NCBI RefSeq assembly: GCF_002811245.1
Contig: NZ_NIVQ01000001.1
Coordinates: 186,001-250,000, forward strand
DNA: 64,000 bases
Source of the DNA: Vibrio salilacus
Lineage (GTDB): Bacteria; Pseudomonadota; Gammaproteobacteria; Enterobacterales; Vibrionaceae
Reading direction: 5' to 3'
A program made the position numbers and the translations under genes. Positions 1 through 9,388 of the stretch are shown piece by piece; the stretch's first letter is position 1; every line of letters begins with the position of its first letter. The notes beneath the pieces are model-generated. The model worked only from the letters and a program-made list of their open reading frames with translations, did not search any database and was not told the DNA's origin.

Positions 1-6
1 CAGTTA

Positions 7-336
7 ATGAGCCTCTCACCGATCAAACAAGTGGATAAAGCGTGGAGTGAGATTGAAGCCGAAATAGGCAACTGGCAAGTGGCGAAAATTCAATACGATC
101 GGATTATTCCCGAAGGGTATTATTTGTGCAGTGACGTTTATTTAGCCTCAGATGTTGCCTACAGCATGGCATTAGACGCACTGTTTAAAGCCGCTGACAC
201 GCAGGGCCTTAAGCTTGATGTGGAAGGCGACTTGGTTGAGATGATTCGCCACATTGAACTCTCTGAAGTGGGCGGGGTGACCTTTTCGTTTCAGCTTCCT
301 GTTTTAGTGCCTGACCTTACTCATGATCATAGTTGA
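7..336 (+). CDS. Hypothetical protein, 109 aa
   Basis: I do not recognise this protein. It is acidic and soluble, with no signal peptide or membrane segment. The reading frame stays open through the six bases before the ATG, so the true start may lie upstream of the window and the protein could be longer. Its stop overlaps by 10 bases the 3' end of the hydrolase gene on the other strand, a convergent arrangement without room for a separate terminator. Good codon use over the full length supports a real gene; no function is inferred. Confidence 0.6.
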   Translation: MSLSPIKQVDKAWSEIEAEIGNWQVAKIQYDRIIPEGYYLCSDVYLASDVAYSMALDALFKAADTQGLKLDVEGDLVEMIRHIELSEVGGVTFSFQLPVLVPDLTHDHS

Positions 337-1343
337 GTATCGAGTGTATCCAGCCAGTGAGAAAGCGCCTCGAAAAAGCCTGGCGCGTAAACGCGTTCAC
401 CGAATAGCCCGATTTTTACTAACACCACGATGTCATTGGTTTGACTGTTAAACTCTGGGTGATTAAGCAGGCCATGAGTAGCGTTGGGGATCATCTTAAT
501 CGTGGCATGACTTTGCTCACGGTAGAGAGCGTGCAATAATTTGAAAGTTCGCGTGGTATCCACCTGTTCATCATTATCACCAAGTAATATCATCATAGGT
601 TGGTGAAGGCCGATATAGTCTTGCTCAGCGTCAGACAATACATTTTTTTTGATGAAACCGAAACGCGCTTTGCTAATTGGCTTCTCCTGATTGGAAAAAA
701 GCCTAACGTAATCCTCATAGTTTGGCTTGTTATGCCAAAATGATCGTTCTTGTTGGTGCATATTCTTTGAGCGGGCGATCACCTGCGCCGCAGCACCTTC
801 ACGTTGTAATCGTGATTGGGTCAGATACCAACTTTGATCTAACCAGTTTATGGCGTAGCCGACTCCTACCATAAAGTTCACATCCGAGCTGTTTTGCATT
901 AATGCGGGCGCGACCCATCCAGCTTGGCTAAATCCCATTAGACCGATCGTTTTCGCTTGGCCTGTATAGTGGCGCTTTACAAACTCAATTGCTGTGCGAA
1001 CTTCGTCTTGTCGATCTGACATCGATTGTTCAAGCCAATTTCCACTCGATTTGCCCACGCCAGGCTTGTCCCAGCTAAAAACTGCATAGCCAGCATCAAG
1101 GAACACTTGCCAGATAGGCTCATAGTATCCATGTGCATCATAAGGGATAGCCCCGTCGCCCGAAACGAACACCACTACTCCTTTGACCTTATTATCAGAT
1201 GGGGCTTTGAAATAAGCAGAAAGGCGGTGACTCTGGTGTGTAAAATAGGGGCGTTGCTCGACATATTGAGCCAAAGTCACATGACTCCAACATGCGATCC
1301 ACGTGGCTATTAGCATTAAAACTGACCTTCTGATTTGCAACAT
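327..1343 (-). CDS. Secreted alpha/beta hydrolase
   Basis: A 338-residue alpha/beta-hydrolase-fold enzyme, probably an esterase or peptidase acting in the periplasm. Residues 1-25 form a signal peptide ending at LA/Q. The nucleophile elbow GFSQAG places the catalytic serine near residue 139. An acid candidate lies in GDNDEQVD (about residue 257) and the histidine in ATHGLL (about residue 290), giving the full triad in order. VFVSGDG near residue 60 looks like the oxyanion loop. An AAAGGAG ribosome binding site sits 6 bases before the ATG. It follows the DUF2860 gene by 25 bases on the same strand, so the two are probably co-transcribed. The substrate cannot be told from sequence. Confidence 0.8.
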   Translation of the reverse strand: MLQIRRSVLMLIATWIACWSHVTLAQYVEQRPYFTHQSHRLSAYFKAPSDNKVKGVVVFVSGDGAIPYDAHGYYEPIWQVFLDAGYAVFSWDKPGVGKSSGNWLEQSMSDRQDEVRTAIEFVKRHYTGQAKTIGLMGFSQAGWVAPALMQNSSDVNFMVGVGYAINWLDQSWYLTQSRLQREGAAAQVIARSKNMHQQERSFWHNKPNYEDYVRLFSNQEKPISKARFGFIKKNVLSDAEQDYIGLHQPMMILLGDNDEQVDTTRTFKLLHALYREQSHATIKMIPNATHGLLNHPEFNSQTNDIVVLVKIGLFGERVYAPGFFEALSHWLDTLDTQL

Positions 1344-1368
1344 GTTGACTCCTTTTGTTTCAGGTTAG

Positions 1369-2307
1369 TTAAAAGCGGTATAAGGCACCAATAAGCATGC
1401 CAAACTCTTCGCTATCGTAAAAAGTCAGGTTTGAATTGGATTGTTGGTAGTTTACCTGCGCGATAAGACTGACCTGATTGATTCCGAGGAAGTCTTTCTC
1501 TTCGGCTGAGACTTGCAAATGAAATAGCTCGTCTTCTCGTACTTTTTTAAACAGAGGATGTTTAACCTCATAGTCGCTACCAGAGATGCGAGCATCGATA
1601 ACCAAGGTATAAGGATAGAGGGTCAATGTAGCAGCGAGGCCCGCCCCAAATTTGTCGAAAGTATTGGCTTTGCCTTGGGTGTTCTCGTGTTGATAAAAAA
1701 GGCTAGGTTCAATGAATAGATTGCCAGAGAGTGGCAGAGTCAGGGCAAACTGAGCGAAATACCCATCGCCATTTCTATTCAATAAATCGCTCGGCGCCTG
1801 TTCATTTTTAATCGCTCGATCGTAATAGGCCAGCTTTAATCCAGCATACTGATATTCGTAATTCACTCTAACCACATCCCCCTTTATTGAGGTCTTCTCT
1901 CGTTTATTATCGATCAAGTAGGCGTTCTGCCACGCTTCACCTGCGACCAAGGTTGGTGCGTAAGCAAGCGTAAACGAAGAGCCTTCGTGCCATTGGTTCT
2001 TGTATCCGATTTCCAAACCGAGCAGACCTTTTACAAAGGTATCTTCACTTTGACCAACGAAGATTTGATGTTGATGAAATTGGTAACGAACTTGCCCTAA
2101 AGGAAGCAGTGTGCTTGAGTCGACATGCTCAGCTTCGCCGTTAAGTGACGTCAGTGTTTCAGCTGCCGCGGTAGACAAGTTGTTTTGGCTTTGGTTATAG
2201 ACAATGACTGCCCCTAAGCTACCAGATAACCCTTGATTCGCGGCCGATACGTTTGGTGATGTGCATGCAATAAGGACCGTGGCCACGGTCAATCTATTTA
2301 TGTTCAC
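1369..2307 (-). CDS. DUF2860 family outer-membrane protein
   Basis: A 312-residue protein with a signal peptide (residues 1-22, ending NVSA), then alternating hydrophobic beta strands rich in aromatic residues and a C-terminal YRF, all typical of an outer-membrane beta barrel. The overall sequence resembles the DUF2860 family, which I know mainly from Vibrio and relatives and which has no settled function. The start is GTG (GTG AAC ATA AAT), with an AAGGGA about 12 bases upstream. It is the first gene of a likely two-gene unit with the secreted hydrolase that follows it. The barrel topology is inference from the strand pattern; the family assignment is from memory. Confidence 0.75.
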   Translation of the reverse strand: MNINRLTVATVLIACTSPNVSAANQGLSGSLGAVIVYNQSQNNLSTAAAETLTSLNGEAEHVDSSTLLPLGQVRYQFHQHQIFVGQSEDTFVKGLLGLEIGYKNQWHEGSSFTLAYAPTLVAGEAWQNAYLIDNKREKTSIKGDVVRVNYEYQYAGLKLAYYDRAIKNEQAPSDLLNRNGDGYFAQFALTLPLSGNLFIEPSLFYQHENTQGKANTFDKFGAGLAATLTLYPYTLVIDARISGSDYEVKHPLFKKVREDELFHLQVSAEEKDFLGINQVSLIAQVNYQQSNSNLTFYDSEEFGMLIGALYRF

Positions 2308-2510
2308 GCTTTATCCCTTATTTTATTGTCGCAGTTTGCCTTCAATTCGGATTCCAATGGCAATATGCTTCGTAGACTGGACGAGATTGTTTCACAGCGG
2401 CAAGGATAAAAAGTGTCCGACTTTGCTCAGTTGCTCACAAACGAGTCCACATCTTGGTTTGTGCGCACACTACACATCAATCCAAATTGCTGTTATTGTT
2501 TGCATTCATA

Positions 2511-2590
2511 GTCGGGGAGCCTATTTAGGCTGAGATCGTAACCGAGACCCGTTGAACCTGATTCAGTTAGCACTGACGTAGGGAACTATT
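2511..2590 (+). ncRNA. TPP riboswitch (THI element)
   Basis: The aptamer carries the conserved blocks in order: GGGGAGCC, GGCTGAGA, ACCCGTTGAACCTGAT, then TTAGCACTGACGTAGGGAA. This is the thiamine pyrophosphate aptamer and it lies about 105 bases upstream of thiD on the same strand. It should turn thiD down when TPP is plentiful. Confidence 0.95.
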
Positions 2591-2668
2591 TTCGTCGTGC
2601 TTTCCTTTGGGTTCGATGGCCTTACTTAATACCGGAGAGATCAAATTTTTCGGTCATCAAGCAAGGGG

Positions 2669-2688
2669 TCCTACGTCTTGTTGTAGGA
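2669..2688 (+). promoter_or_regulatory. Hairpin sequestering the thiD Shine-Dalgarno
   Basis: TCCTAC (2669-2674) pairs perfectly with GTAGGA (2683-2688) across an 8-base loop, burying most of the AGGAG ribosome binding site (2685-2689) of thiD. The anti-Shine-Dalgarno strand can alternatively pair with GTAGGG (2578-2583) inside the aptamer, with one G-U pair. That gives a plausible switch: aptamer folded, hairpin forms, translation off. No U-run follows, so control at translation initiation is more likely than termination. The pairing is seen in sequence; the mechanism is inferred. Confidence 0.7.
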
Positions 2689-2694
2689 GCTTAT

Positions 2695-3525
2695 ATGCCG
2701 CATTTACAAGACACGCCACCTATTGTATTAACCATTGCTGGTTCAGACAGTGGAGGCGGCGCTGGAATTCAAGCTGATATCAAAGCCATTTCAGCAACCG
2801 GTGGCTATGCGTGCTCGGTGATCACTGCTATTACCTCCCAAAATACCCAGGGTGTGAGTGCTATTCATCCCGTGCCCACTGAGCATGTTGCGAGTCAACT
2901 TGATGCGGTGTTTTCTGATTTACAGGTTATTGCGGTGAAAGTGGGTATGCTGGCCGATGCTGATATCATCCGCGTTGTTGCAAAAAAAATTCGTCAGTAT
3001 CAGCCTCAATGGCTGGTGGTTGATCCTGTTATGGTTGCCACCAGTGGTGATCTGCTATTGCAGCGCAGCGCAATTGAGAGTCTCAAAAACGAGCTGATAC
3101 CGCTCGCAGACTTAATTACGCCGAATCTCCCTGAAGCGGCAGCATTGATCGGGGCTAACACGCCAACCAATGAAGACCAAATGGGGGCGCTAATAGAGCC
3201 ACTTCGCGCCCTTCAGGCCCGAGCGGTGCTACTTAAAGGAGGACACTTAGATCAAACCTCCGATAGTAATGATTTACTTGTAACGAATCATCACAGTGAG
3301 TTGATCCGCTCTCAACGAGTAGTGACCACCAATACCCATGGCACAGGTTGCACGCTCTCCGCTGCTATCGCGTCCTATCTGGCTCAGGGACATCGATTGC
3401 ATAAAGCCGCCTGTTTAGCAAAGCAATATCTGACTCAGGCGTTAACTCATGCTGATGAGCTTGACGTTGGCCGGGGACATGGTCCTGTGCATCACTTTTT
3501 TGCGGGGTATTCACATGTGCGTTAA
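2695..3525 (+). CDS. thiD: Hydroxymethylpyrimidine/phosphomethylpyrimidine kinase ThiD
   Basis: Phosphorylates HMP and then HMP-phosphate to give HMP pyrophosphate, the pyrimidine half of thiamine. The 276-residue length is near the usual 265-270. Ribokinase-fold motifs are all present: the N-terminal TIAGSDSGGGAGIQAD block, ITSQNTQGV near residue 50, VVDPVMVATSGD near residue 108, and the phosphate-binding/catalytic HGTGCTLSAAIASYLA near residue 215. It stands alone behind a TPP riboswitch rather than within a full thi operon, which matches its role in both synthesis and salvage. The start is set by AGGAG six bases before the ATG. Confidence 0.96.
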   Translation: MPHLQDTPPIVLTIAGSDSGGGAGIQADIKAISATGGYACSVITAITSQNTQGVSAIHPVPTEHVASQLDAVFSDLQVIAVKVGMLADADIIRVVAKKIRQYQPQWLVVDPVMVATSGDLLLQRSAIESLKNELIPLADLITPNLPEAAALIGANTPTNEDQMGALIEPLRALQARAVLLKGGHLDQTSDSNDLLVTNHHSELIRSQRVVTTNTHGTGCTLSAAIASYLAQGHRLHKAACLAKQYLTQALTHADELDVGRGHGPVHHFFAGYSHVR

Positions 3526-3665
3526 ACCCAATACGTTGTCTTTAGATAAATGTATTCCGGGTTGACCTTGCTATTCATATCATAGTGGAATAATCGTTGT
3601 CCTATCCCAACATGTGCTCTTTTAGGTGCTAGTATCTAACCATAAAGTATTAAGAGATCAGTTGA

Positions 3666-4616
3666 ATGCAGGGTCCAAAAAAGCCAAATAATGAAGCGCA
3701 AAGAGTAGAAACACTTAAACGACTCAATATTCTAGATACCAAACCAGAAGAACGTTTTGACAGATTAACTCGCTTGGCAAGACGTTGTTTTGATGTGCCT
3801 GTTGCTGTTGTAAGTTTGATCGATAGTGACAGGCAGTGGTTTAAATCTTGTGATGGGATCGATGTCAAAGAGACTTCACGAGAAGTTTCATTCTGTGGCC
3901 ATGCTATTTTGGGTAATAAGCCGCTGATTGTTCCTAATACGCTCAAGGATCAACGTTTTTGCGACAATCCATTGGTGACGGGGGAGCTCGGTGTGCAATT
4001 TTACGCTGGGGTCCCGCTGATTTATCAAAACGGCTATCAGCTTGGCACCTTGTGTATCCTCGATACCAAACCGCGTCAGCTGAACCAAGAGCAAATTATT
4101 GATCTGATTGATTTAGCCAAGATAGCTGAAAACGAGCTTTCTGCCAGCTTAACGGCAACAACCGATACACTAACTCACATTTCTAATCGCAGAGGTTTCG
4201 ACTTGCTCGCCCCCAAGGCGATGGAACACTGTTTGGTTGGTCGGTTAGCGGTCTCGTTGGCATTTTTCGACTTAGATCACTTTAAGCAGGTTAATGACAC
4301 ACTCGGTCATGCCGTAGGTGATCAGGCGTTGATCGATTTTACCCAACTGCTTACTTCATCATTTCGAGACTCGGATGTTATTGCACGGATTGGCGGTGAC
4401 GAATTTGTTGTGTTGATGTCTGGGGCAAGTGAAAAGGTTGCGAATGTGGCCATCCGCCGTTTTAATGAGGCGATTGATGCCTTTAATCAAAACCAAGAGG
4501 CACCCTACAAACTTGAATTTAGCGTAGGTGTAGCGTCGGCCAAAGAAAAGAGTGATATGAATCTTGAAGTGTTATTGAAGATGGCTGATCAACGTATGTT
4601 TAAGTCTAAACATTGA
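3666..4616 (+). CDS. GAF-GGDEF diguanylate cyclase
   Basis: A 316-residue soluble c-di-GMP synthase. Residues about 15-150 form a GAF sensor domain of the type found in many two-domain cyclases (SLIDSDRQWFKS, FCGHAIL, FYAGVPL). Residues about 160-316 form a GGDEF domain with an intact GGDEF active site at 243-247. An RDSD inhibitory site lies at 234-237, exactly five residues before the active site, so product inhibition is expected. There is no signal peptide or membrane segment, so sensing is cytoplasmic. The ligand is unknown. It is a single gene with no obvious operon partner; its start is supported by position rather than by a strong ribosome binding site. Confidence 0.9.
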   Translation: MQGPKKPNNEAQRVETLKRLNILDTKPEERFDRLTRLARRCFDVPVAVVSLIDSDRQWFKSCDGIDVKETSREVSFCGHAILGNKPLIVPNTLKDQRFCDNPLVTGELGVQFYAGVPLIYQNGYQLGTLCILDTKPRQLNQEQIIDLIDLAKIAENELSASLTATTDTLTHISNRRGFDLLAPKAMEHCLVGRLAVSLAFFDLDHFKQVNDTLGHAVGDQALIDFTQLLTSSFRDSDVIARIGGDEFVVLMSGASEKVANVAIRRFNEAIDAFNQNQEAPYKLEFSVGVASAKEKSDMNLEVLLKMADQRMFKSKH

Positions 4617-4736
4617 CCGTTTTGCTAATGTGAGCCCAGAAAGATTAGTCATTAACTTGTCGTCAAATTGACATTAGGTTGATGAATTTTGTCGACACCT
4701 TCAGCTAATATACCTACTTGGTAGGTGAGGTTAGTT

Positions 4737-5507
4737 GTGTGGTGTATTGTGCAAGCTTTTATTCAAAACAAACGCGCAGGTTTACTGTTGTTGATTGCGT
4801 TTTTATTGTTGGTCGCGCCAATGTCTGCGTTGGTCAGCCATATCGATTTATTAAGTGATGTGAGTCCTTTTTTAGGTATGGTTTTTACCCTTATAACCGA
4901 TTCAGCAGGGACCAATGGTTTTCTCATCACCCTGACGTTGTTAGTCGCCATCACTTGGTATTTGGTCGGTAGTCGTTCTCGATTGCTCGCACTTTTGGTT
5001 CACCTCAGTATTTTGCTTGTGATTGGTTTTGTGGCTAAAACCGGTTTAAAGCATATGACGGAAAGCCCGCGTCCTTACACCGCTCTTCTTGTCCATCAGT
5101 TATTCATTCCTCAAGCTGAACATTTCTATAAATTAAATGATGCTCAGCAAACGCACGTTATTGAACAGGTTTCAAAACAAGTATCACATTGGAGAACCAA
5201 GCACTGGCAGGGTGAAAAAGACTATTCATTCCCATCAGGACATACCATTTTCTCTGCGATTTGCTTGGCATTTTTTGGTGGCGTGTTTATTGAGTACAAG
5301 CGTTATGCACTGGCGGCTGGACTGGGTGTTTGGGCGATAATGGTCGCATACAGCCGTCTATGGCTCGGGATGCACCGTCCGATAGATCTGGTCGGGTCGA
5401 TTCTGTTTGTTGGCTTAGTTTATCTGCTGATTCCTAACATATACCGACTGATTGAGCGATGGTTCACTTTGTCTGCGTTTTCTCAGCATAAAAAGTTAAC
5501 CCGTTAG
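4737..5507 (+). CDS. pgpB: PAP2-family phosphatase, PgpB-like
   Basis: A multi-pass membrane phosphatase of the PAP2 superfamily, likely acting on phosphatidylglycerophosphate or undecaprenyl pyrophosphate at the periplasmic face. The three superfamily motifs are present: K-x6-RP (KTGLKHMTESPRP), PSGHT, and SR-x5-H-x3-D (SRLWLGMHRPID). About six hydrophobic helices flank them. I prefer the GTG at 4737 because TAGGTGAGG ends six bases upstream; an in-frame GTG at 4725 would place the ribosome binding site inside the gene. With this start the protein is 256 residues, close to E. coli PgpB (254). A small hairpin (ACCTAC/GTAGGT, 4712-4726) overlaps the ribosome binding site. Confidence 0.85.
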   Translation: MWCIVQAFIQNKRAGLLLLIAFLLLVAPMSALVSHIDLLSDVSPFLGMVFTLITDSAGTNGFLITLTLLVAITWYLVGSRSRLLALLVHLSILLVIGFVAKTGLKHMTESPRPYTALLVHQLFIPQAEHFYKLNDAQQTHVIEQVSKQVSHWRTKHWQGEKDYSFPSGHTIFSAICLAFFGGVFIEYKRYALAAGLGVWAIMVAYSRLWLGMHRPIDLVGSILFVGLVYLLIPNIYRLIERWFTLSAFSQHKKLTR

Positions 5508-5572
5508 TTCGGCGATTGCATAATGCTTATTATTCGATTATTTTGGAAATATATAATTATGAGGAAAAACCT

Positions 5573-5884
5573 ATGGAGCTTGAAGCCGTTGCTAAAGCTT
5601 TAAAAGAACTTGGGCATCCGATCCGACTCAGCATTTATAAACGGGTAGTCAAAGCTGGCTATCAGGGCATGGCGGTAGGCCGGTTGCAACAAGCGCTCGG
5701 AGTTCCTAGTTCAACCTTGTCTCATCATATTTCCAGTTTGCTGTCTGTGGGCTTAATCAGCCAACGTCGTGAAGGACGCACGCTTTACTGTGTGACTGAT
5801 TACCAATGTTTACAAGGTGTTATCGATTTTTTGCAAGAAGAGTGTTGCGCCGAAGAGAAAGGCTCCTCAAGCTGTAACTCGTGA
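5573..5884 (+). CDS. ArsR-family winged-helix repressor
   Basis: A 103-residue metalloregulator-type winged helix. The helix-turn-helix runs through LQQALGVPSSTLSHHISSL (about residues 40-58) and the wing through SQRREGRTLYCV. The usual arsenic ELCVCDL motif is absent: the matching helix reads MAVGRLQQAL. Instead the C-terminal tail carries a CC pair and a third cysteine nine residues on (CCAEEKGSSSC), resembling the C-terminal thiol site of the Acidithiobacillus ArsR type. As(III) or another thiophilic ligand is therefore possible but inferred. The start is ATG at 5573, behind GAGG spaced by eight bases; an upstream in-frame start would add a poor N-terminus. No recognised target operon follows. 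Confidence 0.85.
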   Translation: MELEAVAKALKELGHPIRLSIYKRVVKAGYQGMAVGRLQQALGVPSSTLSHHISSLLSVGLISQRREGRTLYCVTDYQCLQGVIDFLQEECCAEEKGSSSCNS

Positions 5885-6141
5885 GTGCTCGTCGAACGGG
5901 TACGATGTTGTTCGAAAAAGGCCCCTGAGGAGATGGACAATGTCGAGTTAGTCACCACGCAAGGCCAATGTCACGGCCGAGTAATGAAGTGCTCACAAGT
6001 CATGGAGAGTTTCGATAAGTTCGTTGCCTAGTGTGGCGGATTTTGCAAAGCAATTAGGGAAGGTTATTGGTCTACATACATCTCATTATTCGACTATTAT
6101 AGCTATATAAGTATCAACAAGGTTTCTGCCTAAGGTTCGTT
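5885..6141. other. Intergenic stretch with a cysteine-containing short reading frame
   Basis: No convincing gene. A 32-codon frame (5933-6031, + strand) carries two cysteines, and reading past its TAG continues for over 30 codons, starting CGGFCK. The AGGAG before the ATG directly touches the start codon, a poor spacing. It could be a decayed target gene of the ArsR regulator, but I recognise no family. Confidence 0.3.
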
Positions 6142-7440
6142 ATGTTTTTTACCAAGAAGAAAGAGTCACCGCTGAAGTCTAGTCATGCCGATGATGTGTA
6201 CACTTCATTAAAAAAACATGTTGCATGGATCGAGTTCAACCCGGAAGGAATTATCCAAGATGCGAGCTCACTGTTTTTGAGTGTCGTAGGGTACTCGTTG
6301 GACGAAGTGAAGGGAAAACACCACAAAATCTTTTGTTCTGATAGTTATTCCAGTTCTTCTACTTATCTGAGTTTTTGGCGAGATCTTGCCAATGGAGTCT
6401 CTAAAGAGGGAACTTTTGAGAGAAAGAATAAGCAAGGCGAAACCATCATTCTTGAAGCCAGCTACTTCCCGATTAATGACATGGACGGTAAGGTCACGGG
6501 CATCGCAAAGATTGCTTCAGATATCACCCAGTTGTATTACAGAAATCAAAAGAATGATGCTCTTTTTTCAGCCTTGGACAAATCGCAGGCCATTATTGAG
6601 TTTGATCCTAACGGAACCATACTTTGTGCCAACACTAACTTCTTAAAAACATTAGGCTATAGTGATAACCAAGTTGAAGGAAAGCATCATCGAATGTTTT
6701 GTTTTGATGACTTTTATGATGAAAACCCTAAATTCTGGCAAGAACTACAAAGCGGTCAGATAAAGTCAGGACTTTTTCAGCGTCGAACCTCTTACGGGGA
6801 GAGTGTCTGGATAGAGGCTACATACAATCCGGTAATGGATAGTGCTGGAAATGTTATAAAAGTGGTTAAACTTGCCACTGACATCACAGAGCGTGTTGAA
6901 CGTAACCGCGCGATAACTGAAGCTTCAGAGATCGCCTACTCTACGTCGGTAGAGACGGCCCAAATCGCTCAAGAAGGTTCTAAGCTTTTGGTCGACTCTG
7001 TTGCCGTCTCTTTAAGCGTATCCCAAAAAGCGCAAGAGACCGCCGAAAAAGTACAACAGCTTAAATTGAGCTCGCAAAATATTCAAGATATTGTATCTAC
7101 CATACAAGGCATAGCAGACCAAACTAATTTATTAGCACTAAATGCGGCCATTGAAGCAGCAAGAGCGGGCGAACATGGAAGGGGTTTTGCTGTTGTCGCT
7201 GATGAAGTGCGCAAACTCGCGTCTCGGACTTCAGACTCCACTAACGAGATTGTTAATGTTGTTGAAGAAAATCAGGGGCTTATCAACGAAGTTACCACTA
7301 GAATAATTGAAATGTCATCAATTTCAGAAACTGGGAATGCCAAAATTACCGAAGTATCATCGGTGATGGATGACATATATAAAGGTGCCGAGAACGTTTC
7401 TAACACCGTGTTACAACTTTCTGACAGTCAGTCTTCTTAG
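6142..7440 (+). CDS. PAS-PAS methyl-accepting chemotaxis protein
   Basis: A 432-residue cytoplasmic chemoreceptor-like signal transducer. Two related PAS domains occupy about residues 25-135 and 145-255; each has the LGY/VGYS-x-VKGKHH-like segment and ends in a KIASDIT or KLATDIT beta strand. A methyl-accepting signalling domain follows (about 265-432), with the conserved hairpin tip [20 protein letters not shown] and [10 protein letters not shown]. There is no membrane segment. This PAS-PAS-MCP layout and length match the BdlA group (417 residues in Pseudomonas aeruginosa), linked to biofilm dispersal and c-di-GMP. PAS domains of this type often bind heme or flavin for redox sensing. The function is inferred by architecture. 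Confidence 0.88.
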   Translation: MFFTKKKESPLKSSHADDVYTSLKKHVAWIEFNPEGIIQDASSLFLSVVGYSLDEVKGKHHKIFCSDSYSSSSTYLSFWRDLANGVSKEGTFERKNKQGETIILEASYFPINDMDGKVTGIAKIASDITQLYYRNQKNDALFSALDKSQAIIEFDPNGTILCANTNFLKTLGYSDNQVEGKHHRMFCFDDFYDENPKFWQELQSGQIKSGLFQRRTSYGESVWIEATYNPVMDSAGNVIKVVKLATDITERVERNRAITEASEIAYSTSVETAQIAQEGSKLLVDSVAVSLSVSQKAQETAEKVQQLKLSSQNIQDIVSTIQGIADQTNLLALNAAIEAARAGEHGRGFAVVADEVRKLASRTSDSTNEIVNVVEENQGLINEVTTRIIEMSSISETGNAKITEVSSVMDDIYKGAENVSNTVLQLSDSQSS

Positions 7441-7701
7441 TGACTTATGTTTTATGGTTAGTCTATTTTTAAATTGGTCATTGATGTCAATGTATGCTTG
7501 GAGGCTTATTGGCACTACCTATCCATGACGAGCTGAAAAAATGAGCACTTTATGGATGGAAAAATATTCAAATTATTCATGGCGTTAACATTTACAACCT
7601 CGTTGTTGATATGGTTAACAAATTCGCAGTGAAAAATTATTTTCACGTGAGGTTATGTGGGATCCTTTGCATGCCACATGGCCCTCATAAGGAAAATAAT
7701 A

Positions 7702-9090
7702 ATGAATAGAAACGATAGTGTCCCTTTACCCACCAATACCCGAGAATGGTTTTTTAACCGTAACAGCATGATCATCTTAGCGGATGTAATTTTGTTTGCG
7801 GTGATGTATTTTACGTTACCCTTTGATCCTCAAGTTGTCTTGGGGATCTGTATGCTAACGTTTGTTGCGATTCTTTGGTTAACTGAAGCCCTACACGTTA
7901 CGGTAACCGCTATTTTAGTCCCGATTATGGCGGTCCTGTTCGGTGTGTTTAATACCCAAACCGCGTTAAATAATTTCGCTAACTCCATCATCTTTTTGTT
8001 TTTGGGCGGTTTTGCACTTGCGGCTGCCATGCATCGTCAAGGTCTAGATAAGGTCATTGCCGATAAAGTACTGATTGTAGCGAAAGGCAAAATGAGTGTA
8101 GCAGTGTTTATGCTTTTTGGTGTCACAGCTGCGCTTTCTATGTGGATCAGTAATACCGCGACAACTGCGATGATGTTGCCATTGGTGCTTGGTGTATTGA
8201 GCAAGGTGAATTCTGAAAGTGGCCACAAAACCTATGTGTTTGTGCTGCTGGGGATTGCGTACAGTGCCAGTATTGGTGGTATCGCAACGATTGTCGGTAG
8301 CCCACCAAACGCGATTGCAGCGGCTGAAGTGGGGTTAACCTTTACTGACTGGATGAGGTTTGGTGTACCCACCAGCTTAATTTTATTGCCTGTGTCGATA
8401 GTTGTACTGTTTGCGGTGTTAAAACCGGATCTTTCAGGTCAGTTTGAACTTAATCATGAGTCAGTCGATTGGGACAAAGGAAAAGTTGTTACCTTGCTGA
8501 TTTTCGCTACGACCGTTAGTTTGTGGATTTTTAGCAAACCGATCAATGCCATGCTTGGTGGTTACGCTAAGTTTGATACTCTGGTCGCTTTGGGAGCGAT
8601 CGTCGCAGTCAATTTTGCACGTGTCGTGCACTGGAAAGATATTGAAAAAACTGCTGACTGGGGTGTGTTGCTGTTGTTCGGTGGTGGTATCTGCTTGAGT
8701 AACGTACTTAAAGCGACGGGCACCAGTGTCTTTTTGGCCAATGGGTTGAGTGAGATGATCTCGCACCTTGGTATTTTCTTTATTATTGCAGTCATCGCAG
8801 TATTTGTTGTCTTCCTGACTGAGTTTGCAAGCAACACAGCAAGCGCTGCATTGTTAATTCCAGTCTTTGCCAGTGTGGCAGAAGCGTTTGGTATGTCGCC
8901 GGTTGTCTTATCCGTGTTGATCGCAGTGGCGGCATCGTGTGCCTTTATGTTGCCAGTGGCGACACCGCCTAATGCCATCGTGTTTGGTTCTGGGCATATA
9001 AAGCAAAGTGAGATGATGCGTGTCGGGATTATTCTCAACATAGCATGTATTGGCGCACTGACCTTTATCGCGCTAAGTTTTTGGACGTAA
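7702..9090 (+). CDS. DASS/SLC13 sodium-dicarboxylate symporter (VcINDY-like)
   Basis: An inner-membrane importer of C4-dicarboxylates such as succinate, coupled to Na+. With the ATG at 7702 the protein is 462 residues, the length of VcINDY from Vibrio cholerae, and the two SNT signature motifs fall at residues 150-152 and 377-379, the same numbers as in VcINDY. Adjacent substrate and sodium loops are GSPPNAIA and TPPNAIVFG. About 11 membrane helices alternate with two hairpins. The start is supported by TAAGGA eight bases upstream; an earlier ATG at 7657 has no such site. A strong intrinsic terminator follows, so it is a single-gene unit. Confidence 0.93.
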   Translation: MNRNDSVPLPTNTREWFFNRNSMIILADVILFAVMYFTLPFDPQVVLGICMLTFVAILWLTEALHVTVTAILVPIMAVLFGVFNTQTALNNFANSIIFLFLGGFALAAAMHRQGLDKVIADKVLIVAKGKMSVAVFMLFGVTAALSMWISNTATTAMMLPLVLGVLSKVNSESGHKTYVFVLLGIAYSASIGGIATIVGSPPNAIAAAEVGLTFTDWMRFGVPTSLILLPVSIVVLFAVLKPDLSGQFELNHESVDWDKGKVVTLLIFATTVSLWIFSKPINAMLGGYAKFDTLVALGAIVAVNFARVVHWKDIEKTADWGVLLLFGGGICLSNVLKATGTSVFLANGLSEMISHLGIFFIIAVIAVFVVFLTEFASNTASAALLIPVFASVAEAFGMSPVVLSVLIAVAASCAFMLPVATPPNAIVFGSGHIKQSEMMRVGIILNIACIGALTFIALSFWT

Positions 9091-9120
9091 TGAATGCGTT
9101 AAGTTCCATATAAGAGCAAA

Positions 9121-9150
9121 AAATCCTCGAAGTTATTCGAGGATTTTTTT
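9121..9150 (+). terminator. Intrinsic terminator after the DASS transporter
   Basis: AAATCCTCGA and TCGAGGATTT form a perfect stem around a 6-base loop, and the 3' arm runs into a seven-base T tract. Confidence 0.9.
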
Positions 9151-9388
9151 GACAGGCATTCAGCTTAGAGTGTGGATGGGAAATTGCGTTTGGACATTTT
9201 TGCGTTAGAGATGCTAATAATTTAGTTTGAAACGGATAACTTTTGGTATTGAAAAAATGCTTGGTGAAGCCTCCAGCAATACTAGGGCCCGGTCAGATCT
9301 AGCCAAGCTTTTAACGGACAATAGGATCCATGAATAAAAGTGTACTTTAGCCTCAAGTGACAGCAGAGAAGGTCGATGTTCAATCGTG

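Noticed and set aside
2261..2533. 90-codon plus-strand frame before the TPP riboswitch
   Set aside because: It overlaps the DUF2860 gene start and ends inside the aptamer; composition is not protein-like.
8461..9041. Long minus-strand open frames within the DASS transporter gene
   Set aside because: They overlap a clear 462-residue transporter, have no ribosome binding site and no family resemblance; they are antisense shadows.
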